A stretch of 64,000 nucleotides of DNA from Thiothrix winogradskyi (GCF_021650935.1 NZ_CP091244.1:2356001-2420000); one strand, 5' to 3'. Positions 53,835 through 63,718 are shown, numbered from the stretch's first letter. Numbers and translations: made by a program. Notes: generated by a model not told the origin, from the sequence alone.

Positions 53835-55103
53835 GGGAACCTCTAAAAACCCGGCGTATTGCAACGGTTAGCGTTGGCCTATCGGCATTTTGTTAAAAAA
53901 ACACCAACCCATCTCAATTTTTAGCACACCAAGCCACAATCAGGTTGTTTTTCCGCATTTTTGCTGTTTTTTCGGGAATTTCTCCATCAAATGGGCACAA
54001 CTCCGCCCTCTCTGAGCGAACAGAGCCGACGCAGGTTATACACGGTTGCTTTGATGCTGAGGCCGAATACTGCCCGTGCCAACCCAATGCTGCGGATGGC
54101 TTTGCCACCCATCGCACAGATTGACCCAAACACATGCTCAACCCGTGCGCGGGGTCTGGCGATGCGGGTGTTGCGGCGTTTCTGGCAGTCGGATTGCGGC
54201 TTGCCTTTCTTGGCTTTGTGCTGGATGTGTAACCGCCAGCTACCTTGGTTGAGGCGTTGTTCACGGGATTGGTCTTCATAACCTTTGTCCGCCCATACGT
54301 CACGGCTGGTGTTGGCTCGGTCAAGCACCGCTTCAAAATGGTTGGTGTCATGCTCTTTGGCGGTGCTGATGTGGCGTTTGCGGATGAGTTTGTATTTCCG
54401 ATCGGCACTGATACTGAGTTTGTAGCCGTGGTAGCTTTTGCCGTGTTTTTTCGTCCAGCTTGCTTCCGTATCCTTTTGGCGACGTTGGCAGGTGTCCAGC
54501 CAGCGGGTGTTGCCGCTTGTTCCAACAGCGCTTTTTCTTCTTTGTGGAAATGTTGTTTAGGGGCTTCCACCAGCGTGGCATCGACGATTTGACCACCACG
54601 GGCAATAAAACCGTGTTGTTGTAATTGCCGTTGGACGGCATCAAACAGGGCATCCGCACCACCTGCCGCACTGATCCGTTCACGGAATACCCACAAGGTA
54701 TTGGCATCCGGGATCGTGCTGGAATGACGCAGGCCACAAAACCGTTGGAACGACAGCCGGTCAAGCAATTGGTATTCCAATGCCTCGTCCGACAGGTTGT
54801 ACAGGTGTTGCAACACCAAGACCCGTACCATCAGTTCCGTTGGGTAGGGTGGACGGCCTCCTCGCTTGTCACTTGGGCGTGGGGCGATGTGGTCGATTTC
54901 TGCTGCCAAGGCGACAAAGTTGACGTGCTGGTTCAGCGTGGACAGCAGGTCGCCCTTGCGGTCGAGTTTCTGTTCACGCTCTTCGGCGGCAAACAGACTG
55001 GTTTTGATGGCACTTTTCTTGGGCATGGCTAGTAACGGGGCGGTGGCTCAGATGAGCATTTTCTCACATTTGTGTGGGTATCAGTGGGTTTTTAGAGGTT
55101 CCC
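53835..55103 (-). mobile_element. IS5-family element, copy D
   Basis: 1269 bp with both 18-bp ends and target duplication ACTC (53831-53834 and 55104-55107). Near identical to copies A and C. Confidence 0.95.
53987..55026 (-). pseudogene. IS5-family transposase, frameshifted (copy D)
   Basis: Same one-base deletion in the middle of the gene as copies A and C. Catalytic residues lie in two different frames. Confidence 0.9.
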
Positions 55104-55613
55104 ACTCGAACATCGGTCCACCACGCATGGCACTTGGCTCATTCGGGTTGCCTGCAAAACCAATCGCAATCGTGCCGCCTTGCAAGGCATTCAAACGGTC
55201 GCGGATTTGTTCGGCAGCAGCAATGCCTTCACACGGTGTGATGGAATGTTCGATACCAGGGAGTTTTTTGATAAAACGCCCGCCAGAAGCAATGATTAGC
55301 GCATCATTGGCAACGTCGCCGTTATCGGTTTCGACAATACGCCCGCCATCGCGCAAACCAGTGACATTGCCCTTGTGAAAGGTCACATTCATGCGGCTGA
55401 AGAAATTGCCAAGGGGTACAATCAAGTCTTCGCGTTTGCGGATGCCGCTGGGAATCCAGATAATCCCCGGCAAATAGTGCAACTCAGCACGCGGCGCAAT
55501 CACCGTGATTGCCACGTCTTTGTTATGTTTGCGCAATTCACGTACTGAACTCAGAGCAGCAAAACCCGCCCCAATAATCGTAATCTTATTCACAGCATCT
55601 ATTCCATAGTTAT

Positions 55614-55662
55614 CTTTACTCCCCTCGCCCCTTGAGGGAGAGGGGCTGGGGGTGAGGGGTTC
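55614..55662. repeat. Palindromic repeat (CTCCCCTCGCCCC type)
   Basis: CTCCCCTCGCCCCTTGAGGG followed by GAGGGGCTGGGGGTGAGGGG makes a strong C/G hairpin between cysS and the SQR-like gene. Related to the repeats at 36489 and 61829. Confidence 0.75.
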
Positions 55663-57048
55663 TTATGCTCGTTTCCAAGTAGTGCCGCCTGCGTTATCTT
55701 CCAGAATCACGCCTTGGGCTTTGAGTTCGTCACGGATACGGTCAGATTCCGCCCATTGTTTGGCTTTGCGGGCATCCAAGCGTTGTTGAATGAGGGCTTC
55801 GATGCTGGCAGCGTCCAAACCGTCAGCATTGCTGCTACCTTGGAACCAGCTTTCAGGGTCATCTTGTAATAAACCGAGAATATTACCCAGCCGTTGCAAT
55901 AAGGCTCCCAAACTGGCGGCAGTCGCATCACTTTGGGTTTTGCGAATGCGGTTAATATCGCTGGCTAATTCAAACAACACCGCAATGGCTTCTGGGGTAT
56001 TGAAATCGTCATCCATTGCCGCGACGAAGCGATTTTCGTAGTCGGTATATGCCGCCGGAAACGCTTCCGGCAAACCACGAATCGCGGTATACAAACGTGA
56101 CAGCGAGGCGTGTGCCGCATCTAACTGATCCGTGCCGTAATTCAACTGGCTGCGGTAATGGCTGTTGAGGATGAAAAAGCGAATATCCGCCGCTTTGTAT
56201 TCGCGCAACACTTCGCGGATGGTGAAAAAATTGTTCAATGACTTAGACATTTTTTCATCATTGACGCGGATAAAGCCGTTATGCATCCAGTAATTGACGT
56301 GTTTGTGACCGATACAGCCTTCGCTTTGCGCAATCTCATTTTCATGGTGCGGGAATTGCAAATCGCTGCCGCCGCCGTGAATGTCGAAATGATCCCCCAG
56401 CAATTTCTGCGACATGGCAGAACATTCGATGTGCCAGCCAGGGCGACCTTGTCCCCACGGTGCATCCCATGCCGGTTCGCCGGGTTTCACGGCTTTCCAC
56501 AGCACGAAATCGAGCGGATCGTCCTTTACCTCGTCGACCGCGACCCGTTCGCCTGCACGTAATTCGTCCAGCTTGCGCCCGGAAAGTTTGCCGTAGCCGT
56601 CAAATTTGGAGACATCGTAATACACGTCACCGTTTTTGCCTTGATACGCCATGCCTTTGTCGAGCAAGGTTTGAATCATTGCCAGCATTTCGGGGACATT
56701 GCCGGTGGCTCGCGGTTCTGAAGTGGGGCGGCGTACATTGAGCGCGTCTTCGTCTTCGTGCATCGCGTCGATGAAACGTTGGGTCAACGCATCCATTGGC
56801 TCATTATTTTCAGCGGCACGTTTGATGATCTTGTCATCAATGTCGGTAATATTGCGCACATAATCAACCGCGTAACCACTAGCTTTGAGGTAGCGGTATA
56901 CCGTGTCGAACACTACCATGACCCGTGCATGACCGAGGTGACAATAGTCATACACCGTCATGCCGCACACGTACATACGTACTTGCTGTGGTTCGATGGG
57001 TTTGAAGACTTCTTTCTGGCGGGTCAGGCTATTGTAAATGTGCAACAT
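55663..57048 (-). CDS. cysS: Cysteinyl-tRNA synthetase
   Basis: A 461-residue class I synthetase that charges tRNA-Cys. The HIGH-type motif is YDYCHLGHARVM, the zinc-binding Cys/His set includes YVCGMTVYDYCH and WHIECSAM, and the KMSKS loop is NDEKMSKSLNN. The C-terminal anticodon-binding domain ends GVILEDNAGGTTW. Single gene with a 3' palindrome at 55614-55662. Confidence 0.97.
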   Translation of the reverse strand: MLHIYNSLTRQKEVFKPIEPQQVRMYVCGMTVYDYCHLGHARVMVVFDTVYRYLKASGYAVDYVRNITDIDDKIIKRAAENNEPMDALTQRFIDAMHEDEDALNVRRPTSEPRATGNVPEMLAMIQTLLDKGMAYQGKNGDVYYDVSKFDGYGKLSGRKLDELRAGERVAVDEVKDDPLDFVLWKAVKPGEPAWDAPWGQGRPGWHIECSAMSQKLLGDHFDIHGGGSDLQFPHHENEIAQSEGCIGHKHVNYWMHNGFIRVNDEKMSKSLNNFFTIREVLREYKAADIRFFILNSHYRSQLNYGTDQLDAAHASLSRLYTAIRGLPEAFPAAYTDYENRFVAAMDDDFNTPEAIAVLFELASDINRIRKTQSDATAASLGALLQRLGNILGLLQDDPESWFQGSSNADGLDAASIEALIQQRLDARKAKQWAESDRIRDELKAQGVILEDNAGGTTWKRA

Positions 57049-57066
57049 TGAGGGTTCTTCAGCAAG

Positions 57067-57486
57067 TTAATCAATCAATTTAGTCAGGATACTAACACCA
57101 TTGCTCAGGGTTTTGTGAACCGGGCAGCGGTCAGCAATATCCAGCAAACGTTCGCGCTGGTCGTCGGTTAACTCCCCCACCAATTGAATGTCGCGCACAA
57201 ACACGCTTTGTTTGTTGGCATCGCGGCTGTGGCGCAGGGTGACGATAACGTTTTCGACGGGCCATTTTTTGCGTTCGGCATACATGCGAATAGTCATCGC
57301 GGTGCAAGCACCAAGCGCGGCTTTGAGGTATTGATAGGGCGCTGCACCAAGGTCATCACCGCCGAGAGGCACAGGTTCGTCCGCAACCATTTGGTGCTTG
57401 CCTGCATTAATGTCACAGGTGTAAGTACCTTCGGTGTCACGTAAGCTAACAATGACGGTATGGGGGTCTTTAGGTTGTGCGTCCAT
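57067..57486 (-). CDS. OsmC-family peroxidase-like protein
   Basis: 139 residues with the OsmC fold. The N-terminal peroxidatic Cys is in KAALGACTAMTIRMYAERK, and a second conserved Cys lies in ADRCPVHKTLSNGV. OsmC and Ohr proteins reduce organic hydroperoxides; this short C-x-G-type member is of the YhfA/OsmC group and its substrate is unknown. It lies 18 bases upstream of cysS on the same strand. Confidence 0.85.
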   Translation of the reverse strand: MDAQPKDPHTVIVSLRDTEGTYTCDINAGKHQMVADEPVPLGGDDLGAAPYQYLKAALGACTAMTIRMYAERKKWPVENVIVTLRHSRDANKQSVFVRDIQLVGELTDDQRERLLDIADRCPVHKTLSNGVSILTKLID

Positions 57487-57597
57487 GTGTTTCCTTGTTC
57501 TGAGGTTATGGGGGGAATGGTAGCGGAAAGGTAGGCGGGCTGCCAGCCTGTCGCGTTATACTTAAGTTATCAAACAAAGCGATAGGGGATTTATACC

Positions 57598-58401
57598 ATG
57601 AATAAAGCAATGCGTGGGATGGTGGGTTTGCTGCTGTGCTTAGGCGGTACGCCGTTAGTGTCGGCCAATGATTCGACGGCAGCGCTGGGTGCAGGTGGTT
57701 TGGTTTTCACCAAAACGGATGCGATTGCGATGGAACAGGAAGATTTATTCATCAGCGAAGACAAAATCCGCGTGGCTTATGTGTTTCGCAACACGACGAA
57801 GCAAGACATCAACACGCGGGTAGCGTTTCCCGTGCCTGCATTCCCTGAAGAGCCGGATATGGATATTGGGCTGGATGTGAAGTCAAGTAACCCGATGGGT
57901 TTTTCCGTGCAGGTGGATGGCAAGAAAAAGGCGTTTGACACCGAGATCAAAAAGCACGATGGCACGGTGAACATGACTCACCATTGGATGCAAACCTTTC
58001 CGGCAGGCAAACCGTTGAGGGTAGTACATGAATACCGACCAGCCACGGGGGGCGAGGCGATGCTGTGGTTTCAGGATGAGGAACGCGCCGCAAAAATTAG
58101 CAAATATTGCATCGAACCGGATTTTGAGAAGTGGTTGGATAAAACCAATCAGCCGGATAAAGGTATGGTTTTGTCGCCACGTTATGTCGATTATATCCTC
58201 ACTACCGGGGCAAATTGGAAGGGGGCGATTGGCAAGTTTCGTTTGACGGTGCAAAAGGCAAAAGCAGAAGACAAAATTAGCTTTTGCGGCACGGGTGTGA
58301 AGAAAGTCGATGCGCGGACGTTTGTGCTGGAAAAGACAGATTTTACGCCGGAAGAGGATTTGGCGGTGATGTTTGTGCATCAGTACAAATTGAGTGAATA
58401 A
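57598..58401 (+). CDS. Periplasmic DUF4424 protein
   Basis: A 267-residue exported protein with a signal peptide (cleavage near VSANDSTA). The body is beta-rich with the DUF4424 pattern DSTAALGAGGLVFTKTD at its N-terminus and YVFRNTTKQDINTRVAFPVP. The function is unknown. ATG at 57598. It stands alone; pta begins 115 bases downstream with its own ribosome site. Confidence 0.8.
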   Translation: MNKAMRGMVGLLLCLGGTPLVSANDSTAALGAGGLVFTKTDAIAMEQEDLFISEDKIRVAYVFRNTTKQDINTRVAFPVPAFPEEPDMDIGLDVKSSNPMGFSVQVDGKKKAFDTEIKKHDGTVNMTHHWMQTFPAGKPLRVVHEYRPATGGEAMLWFQDEERAAKISKYCIEPDFEKWLDKTNQPDKGMVLSPRYVDYILTTGANWKGAIGKFRLTVQKAKAEDKISFCGTGVKKVDARTFVLEKTDFTPEEDLAVMFVHQYKLSE

Positions 58402-58516
58402 GCAGGCTAGGTATGTCACGTTCATCAGATCGACATAAAACCCCATTGGCACTTACCCCCGAATTGCTTTACTATGATTGCTGCAATGCACAAAATTAGC
58501 GGAAGGGGTAACATTC

Positions 58517-60610
58517 GTGTTTCACAGCATCTACATAGCCGGGGCAGAGCCTCGCAGCGGTAAATCCATCATCGTCTTAGGCATGATGGAAATGCTTCGC
58601 GCCATGACGCCGAAAGTGGGTTTCTTTCGCCCCGTGATTCCCGAAAACAACGGTAATGACCCGCTGATTCACCTGATTTCCAAGCGTTACGGGCTGGATA
58701 TGGTTGGCAGCGAACTCTACGGTTGCACCGAAGACGTGGCTCGCAAAATGGTGGCGGAAGGCAATCACGACGAACTGCTCAAGCTAATCCTCGCCAAATA
58801 CCGCGCTGTACAAGAAAAAATGGACATCGTGGTGTGTGCTGGAACAGATTTTTCCGGGGCAAACACGGCGCTGGAGCTGGATTTCAACGCCAGTCTCGCC
58901 AATCACTTCGGCTGTTTGTTTATGCCGATTGTCAAAGGTCAAGGGCGCACGGCGGGGGAAATTGCCGATGCGGTACGCATGTTGGAAGAGCATCTGGAGG
59001 CTGGGCAGCATTGCGAATTGCTGGCAGCCTTCGCCAACCGTGTGCCACCGGCTGAAGTGGATGAATTGTCAGCGTTATTGAAAAATTCACGTTTCCCATT
59101 CTACGTCCTGCCAGAAAAGAGTTCGCTGGAACGCCCAACCGTGGGTGAAATTGCCCGCGCTTTGCATTTCGATTGCCTTTACGGTACGCCGCAGTCGATG
59201 AATCACGAAGTCTCGCGTTACAAAGTGGCGGCGATGCAAGTGCAAGATTTCCTCGGACATCTGGAAAATTGCACGCTGATTATTACTCCCGGCGACCGTT
59301 CTGACATTATTCTCGGCAGTTTGGCGGCGGATGCGTCCAGCAATTATCCGCTGATTGCGGGGCTGGTGTTGACGGGTGGTCAACAACCCGCGCCGCAAGT
59401 CAGCAAGCTGCTGGAAGGCATGAATCCGTTGCGCTTGCCGATTCTGTCTTCACCGCTGGATACTTTCGAGACAGCCCTCAAAGTGAACGAAGTGGAGGGC
59501 AGCATTCTACCCTCTGACGAGCGCAAGATCGCGGTGGCGTTGGGTTTGATGGAATCGTGCGTTGATATGCACCAATTACGCCAATTGATCATCCAGAATG
59601 TGGGGCAGCGCATGACCCCGCTAATGTTTGAATACGAACTGATCCAGCGTGCCAAGAGGCAGCGCAAGCACATTGTGTTGCCAGAAAGCAATGACGAGCG
59701 GGTGTTACGGGCGGCAGAAATTCTGTCATTGCGTGATGTGGTGAAAGTGAGCTTGCTGGGGGTTGAAGCCGATGTCCGCGCTAAAGCCTCGCATCTGGGG
59801 CTGAAATTGCGTGATGTGGATATTATCGACCCACGCCGGTCGCCGTTGCGTCAGGAATTTGCCGATGCTTACTTCGAGCTGCGCAAGCACAAGTGTCTTG
59901 CCCCGGAATTCTCGTGGGATACGATGGCGGATGTGAGTTATTTCGGCACGATGATGGTGCAGTTGGGCTATGCCGACGGGATGGTTTCCGGTGCGGCGCA
60001 TACCACTCAGCACACGATTCGCCCTGCGTTTGAAATCATTAAGACCAAACCGGGTTGTTCATTGGTTTCCAGCGTATTTTTCATGTGTTTGGAAGATCGG
60101 GTATTGGTGTATGGCGATTGCGCGGTTAACCCTAATCCGAATGCTGAACAATTGGCGGATATTGCGGTAACGTCTGCTGATACTGCGCGGATGTTTGGGA
60201 TTGAGCCGCGCACGGCGTTACTGTCGTATTCGTCGGGCGAATCTGGCAAGGGCGATGATGTGGAAATGGTGCGCACGGCGGTGCAGATTGCTCATGCGCG
60301 TCGCCCGGATCTGAAACTGGATGGTCCAATCCAATACGATGCGGCGGTTGACCCTGACGTGGCGAGTTCCAAAATGCCGAATAGTGAAGTGGCAGGCAAG
60401 GCAACGGTGTTTATTTTCCCCGACCTTAACACTGGCAATAACACCTATAAAGCGGTGCAACGTTCTGCCAATGCTGTGGCGATTGGTCCGGTTTTGCAGG
60501 GTTTGAACAAGCCAGTTAACGATCTCAGCCGGGGTTGTACCGTGACGGATATTGTGAATACCGTGGTGATTACCGCGATTCAGGCGCAGCAGCAGGAGAC
60601 GGCAGCATGA
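58517..60610 (+). CDS. pta: Phosphate acetyltransferase (long form)
   Basis: 697 residues. Converts acetyl-CoA and phosphate to acetyl-phosphate. The N-terminal P-loop BioD-like domain starts YIAGAEPRSGKS, the central domain is DRTGG-like, and the C-terminal PTA_PTB catalytic domain runs from about residue 370 (KHIVLPESNDERVLRAAE ... GMVSGAAHTT). The GTG at 58517 has GGAAGGGG eight bases upstream. An in-frame upstream extension lacks conservation. It overlaps ackA by four bases. Confidence 0.96.
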   Translation: MFHSIYIAGAEPRSGKSIIVLGMMEMLRAMTPKVGFFRPVIPENNGNDPLIHLISKRYGLDMVGSELYGCTEDVARKMVAEGNHDELLKLILAKYRAVQEKMDIVVCAGTDFSGANTALELDFNASLANHFGCLFMPIVKGQGRTAGEIADAVRMLEEHLEAGQHCELLAAFANRVPPAEVDELSALLKNSRFPFYVLPEKSSLERPTVGEIARALHFDCLYGTPQSMNHEVSRYKVAAMQVQDFLGHLENCTLIITPGDRSDIILGSLAADASSNYPLIAGLVLTGGQQPAPQVSKLLEGMNPLRLPILSSPLDTFETALKVNEVEGSILPSDERKIAVALGLMESCVDMHQLRQLIIQNVGQRMTPLMFEYELIQRAKRQRKHIVLPESNDERVLRAAEILSLRDVVKVSLLGVEADVRAKASHLGLKLRDVDIIDPRRSPLRQEFADAYFELRKHKCLAPEFSWDTMADVSYFGTMMVQLGYADGMVSGAAHTTQHTIRPAFEIIKTKPGCSLVSSVFFMCLEDRVLVYGDCAVNPNPNAEQLADIAVTSADTARMFGIEPRTALLSYSSGESGKGDDVEMVRTAVQIAHARRPDLKLDGPIQYDAAVDPDVASSKMPNSEVAGKATVFIFPDLNTGNNTYKAVQRSANAVAIGPVLQGLNKPVNDLSRGCTVTDIVNTVVITAIQAQQQETAA

Positions 60611-61746
60611 AAATATTGGTGCTGAATGCGGGCAGTTCGTCGCTTAAATACCAAGTGTTCGATATGGAAACCCAGCAAGTGCTGGTCGGCGGCTTGCTGG
60701 ATCGCATTGGTGAGGCGGGCGGTGAGATTGCCTCACATCAGGAGGCACTGGCGCGGATTGTGCAACATTTGCAATTCGCTGGCATTGCGCAGATTGATGC
60801 GATTGGACATCGCGTGGTGCATGGCGGTGAATATTTCAAGCAACCGGCGCTGATTGACGCGGAAGTGATGGCGGCGATTCGGGCAATGATTCCCTTGGCT
60901 CCGCTGCATAATCCGGCAAATTTGGCGGGGATTGAGGTGTCACAAGCGCTATTTCCGGGTGTGCCGCAAGTGGCAGTGTTTGATACGGCGTTTCATCAGA
61001 CCATGCCTCCTGTGGCGTTTCGTTATGCAGTGCCTGCTGAATTGTATACGCAACATAAGGTGCGGCGTTACGGCTTTCATGGCACGTCCCACCATTACGT
61101 GGCGCAACAGGCAGCAGCGTATTTGCAACGCGAGTTAGCTGACCTCAACCTGATTACCCTGCATTTGGGGAATGGGTGTAGTGCGACGGCGATTGCTAAA
61201 GGCAAAAGCGTTGATACATCAATGGGCATGACCCCGATGGAAGGCTTGGTGATGGGGACGCGCTGCGGTGATATTGACCCGGCACTGCATTTTTACTTGC
61301 AACGCGAAACCGGCTTATCACCAGATGATGTAGAAAGCCTGTTCAATAAGAAAAGCGGTTTGAAAGGGCTGTGTGGTGTCGGTGATATGCGCGAAGTGCA
61401 GGCATTGGCGGATGCGGGCGATACCGATGCGCAACTGGCTGAGGCGATGTTTGCGTATCGGGTGAAAAAATACATTGGTGCGTACAGTGCGGCATTAGGT
61501 CAGGTCGATGCGGTGATTTTCACGGGCGGTATTGGCGAACATTCGGCACGCATTCGGGCGCAAGTGTGTGCCAATTTGCAGGCATTCGGTGTATACCCTG
61601 ATCTTGCTAAAAATGCGACACACGCGACAGGCATTCTGGAATTTCAGCAGGAAACTGCTACCCTCAAGCTTTTGGTTATTCCAACCAATGAGGAGCTTGA
61701 AATTGCCCGTAGCACTGCCCAGCAATTGTTATTACGCCGGTCTTGA
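60607..61746 (+). CDS. ackA: Acetate kinase
   Basis: A 379-residue ASKHA-fold kinase that interconverts acetyl-phosphate plus ADP and acetate plus ATP. It has the N-terminal NAGSSSLKYQVF, the catalytic region HRVVHGGE and FDTAFHQTM, the Gly-rich HLGNGCSATAI and the C-terminal FTGGIGEHSA. It overlaps pta upstream (ATGA) and the FGGY kinase downstream by about 60 bases. This suggests an acetate overflow/assimilation operon. Confidence 0.97.
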   Translation: MKILVLNAGSSSLKYQVFDMETQQVLVGGLLDRIGEAGGEIASHQEALARIVQHLQFAGIAQIDAIGHRVVHGGEYFKQPALIDAEVMAAIRAMIPLAPLHNPANLAGIEVSQALFPGVPQVAVFDTAFHQTMPPVAFRYAVPAELYTQHKVRRYGFHGTSHHYVAQQAAAYLQRELADLNLITLHLGNGCSATAIAKGKSVDTSMGMTPMEGLVMGTRCGDIDPALHFYLQRETGLSPDDVESLFNKKSGLKGLCGVGDMREVQALADAGDTDAQLAEAMFAYRVKKYIGAYSAALGQVDAVIFTGGIGEHSARIRAQVCANLQAFGVYPDLAKNATHATGILEFQQETATLKLLVIPTNEELEIARSTAQQLLLRRS

Positions 61747-63007
61747 TTTAGGCACATCTGGTTGCCGCTTGATGGTGATTGACGGCAATCGGGTGGTGCG
61801 AGCGGAGGCGCGGGTGGTTTATCCAGAAGAACCCTCACCCCCGTCCCCTCTCCCAGAGGTAGAGGGGGGAAAGACGGCGTTGTGGTGGGATGCGGTGCAG
61901 CAAGTCATGGCTGAAATTCCTGAAACTATCCGTGCTAATCTGCAAGGGATTGCAGTGGATGGTACGTCTGGCACGATTTTGTTGGCGGATGCAGAGGGCA
62001 ACCCGACTACGCCTGCGTTGATGTATAACGATGCGCGTGCGCTGGAACAAGCCCGACGGATTGCCGCGATTGCGCCGCGAGACAGCGGGGCGCATGGCGC
62101 AACCAGCAGCCTCGCCAAACTGCTATGGTTACTGGAACACTACCCGGACCAAGCTCATGCTTATGCCCTGCATCAAGCCGATTGGATTGCCGGAAAACTA
62201 CGTAGGGGCGGTTCACGAACCGCCCCTACACCCTCCCCTACGTGTGCGTCATTCGGTTTCAGCGACGAAAACAATTGCCTGAAATTGGGCTATGACCCGG
62301 TAAAGCGCGAATGGCCTGCTTGGGTGAAAAATCTAGTACCTGCCCATTTGTTACTGACAGTGTATGCGCCGGGACAGAAGGTAGGGGAGAATATTATTCA
62401 TGCCGGAACCACGGACAGCATCGCTGCTTTCATCGCCACAGGTGCCAGTGAGTTAGGTGATGCTGTCACCTCGCTAGGCAGTACCATTGCTCTTAAAATC
62501 ATCAGTGACAAGCCTGTCTTTGCGCCAGAATTTGGTATTTACAGCCACCGTTTAGGCGATAAATGGTTAGCCGGGGGCGCATCTAACAGCGGTGGAGCGG
62601 TATTGTTGCAGCACTTTTCCCGCGATGATTTGCAGCGTTTGACGCCGCAACTTCAGCCAGATAAGCCGATGGGATTGGATTACTACCCGTTGAGCAAACC
62701 GGGTGAACGTTTTCCTCATGCCGATCCGCAATGGCAGCCGCGCTTGACCCCACGTCCGGTGGATGATGTGCAGTTTCTGCAAGCGATGCTCGAAGGCATG
62801 AGCCGTATCGAACACGCAGGCTGGCAACGTTTGCATGAGCTGGGTGCGCCTTATCCGCGTACTTTGCGGACGGTTGGGGGCGGCAGTCGCAATCCGGCAT
62901 GGATGCAAATGCGGGCAAAGCTAATGGGTGTGCCGCTTGTGCCGTCCTTGCATGATGAGGCAGCGTTTGGGGCAGCATTATTGGTTTTGCGTGCTAATTA
63001 TGTCTAA
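61688..63007 (+). CDS. FGGY-family carbohydrate kinase
   Basis: About 439 residues. An ASKHA-fold sugar kinase with AGLDLGTSGCRLMVIDG, IAVDGTSGTILLAD, LHQADWIAGKL and the C-terminal TVGGGSRNPAWMQMRA. It resembles the ribulokinase/xylulokinase-like group of plants and cyanobacteria; the exact sugar is not decided. Start is the ATG at 61688, or possibly the TTG at 61703, which has AGGAG seven bases upstream. Two palindromic repeats are inserted in frame (after YPEE and after GKLR), adding about 30 residues between conserved blocks. Confidence 0.87.
   Translation: MRSLKLPVALPSNCYYAGLDLGTSGCRLMVIDGNRVVRAEARVVYPEEPSPPSPLPEVEGGKTALWWDAVQQVMAEIPETIRANLQGIAVDGTSGTILLADAEGNPTTPALMYNDARALEQARRIAAIAPRDSGAHGATSSLAKLLWLLEHYPDQAHAYALHQADWIAGKLRRGGSRTAPTPSPTCASFGFSDENNCLKLGYDPVKREWPAWVKNLVPAHLLLTVYAPGQKVGENIIHAGTTDSIAAFIATGASELGDAVTSLGSTIALKIISDKPVFAPEFGIYSHRLGDKWLAGGASNSGGAVLLQHFSRDDLQRLTPQLQPDKPMGLDYYPLSKPGERFPHADPQWQPRLTPRPVDDVQFLQAMLEGMSRIEHAGWQRLHELGAPYPRTLRTVGGGSRNPAWMQMRAKLMGVPLVPSLHDEAAFGAALLVLRANYV
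61829..61871. repeat. Palindromic repeat inside the FGGY kinase (CCCTCACCCCC type)
   Basis: CCCTCACCCCCGTCCCCTCT, a short centre and AGAGGGGGGA form a hairpin translated as EPSPPSPLPEVEGGK without breaking the frame. Confidence 0.75.
62202..62229. repeat. 28-bp perfect palindrome inside the FGGY kinase
   Basis: GTAGGGGCGGTTC, two bases, GAACCGCCCCTAC. Same element as in mfd (7410-7437), read in another frame as RRGGSRTAPT. Confidence 0.95.
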
Positions 63008-63131
63008 TTCATTAACTACCGTGCATTATAGATAGAAAAAATTGAATATGGTTTTGATTATTCAGTCCTCATTAAGGTTTAGAGTCATGCTATAACAGTC
63101 GCTGCGAGGTTTTTTAGTAAAGGACAAGTTT

Positions 63132-63692
63132 ATGAACAAGAAAAGTGACGTGCTAGGACGCGCAGTGTTCTCGCCTAAATGCTTAAGTTATGCCATTGTA
63201 ATATGTTCCAGTTTACTAACAGGTTGTTCAAATCTACCCTTATTGGGGATGGCAGATGATAGTGTAGAAATTAATCCCAGCAATCTCGATGATTATGTCC
63301 GCAATCAGGATGATGTTTATAAAGGGTTGCTACAGTTGGCTAGTCTTGCAGGTGAGCCTGCTTCTCCAGCAGAGTGGAACCAATTCATCATGGCGGGTGT
63401 ACAATATTCCAACCAGAAGTGTGAGATATATTTAAATAGTGCGATGAAAGGTGATGCAGATATTGCTGCCCGTTATGTCATTCATAATCTACAACGTCAA
63501 TACGTTGAAAAGCTAGTCGCTAATCAGTATAGCAATCGAGTTGCGGCATTTAGTGCTTTACAAGGCTACGGCAAACTTTGTTCACCAAACAATGTACAAG
63601 CCCTGAAAACAGGCAATGCCAGAATAGCTCAACCGGGCAAGGCAACGGATGGTGGTGTTAATTTGGTACCTTACGTGCGTATTGAACCGTAG
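63132..63692 (+). CDS. Hypothetical lipoprotein
   Basis: 186 residues with a long N-terminus, a hydrophobic segment at about residues 20-32 and a lipobox LLTGC (Cys at about residue 33). The body is helical with no recognised domain (DDVYKGLLQLASLAGEP ... VIHNLQRQYVEKL). It may be an outer-membrane or inner-membrane lipoprotein. It stands alone with AGGAC near -10. Confidence 0.65.
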   Translation: MNKKSDVLGRAVFSPKCLSYAIVICSSLLTGCSNLPLLGMADDSVEINPSNLDDYVRNQDDVYKGLLQLASLAGEPASPAEWNQFIMAGVQYSNQKCEIYLNSAMKGDADIAARYVIHNLQRQYVEKLVANQYSNRVAAFSALQGYGKLCSPNNVQALKTGNARIAQPGKATDGGVNLVPYVRIEP

Positions 63693-63718
63693 TTTTTGCA
63701 GTGATGCGAGTGGGTTTG

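Larger units (their letters stand above)
53193..55593 (-). pseudogene. Sulfide:quinone-oxidoreductase-like flavoprotein split by IS5 copy D
   Basis: The N-terminal piece 55593-55104 holds the FAD site (ITIIGAGFAALSSVRELR) and the C-terminal piece ends at 53193. Removing the IS and one ACTC gives MFEFLFGTDTLL in frame, about 375 residues in all. The second nucleotide-binding segment (VYVAGDSGSFPG) and Cys residues (TPCEGIAAA, KANQHCKVEG, ELMCIVD) fit the SQR/FCSD group. That group oxidises sulfide and feeds the quinone pool. The exact SQR type is not decided. It starts at a GTG with a weak ribosome site. Confidence 0.8.
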
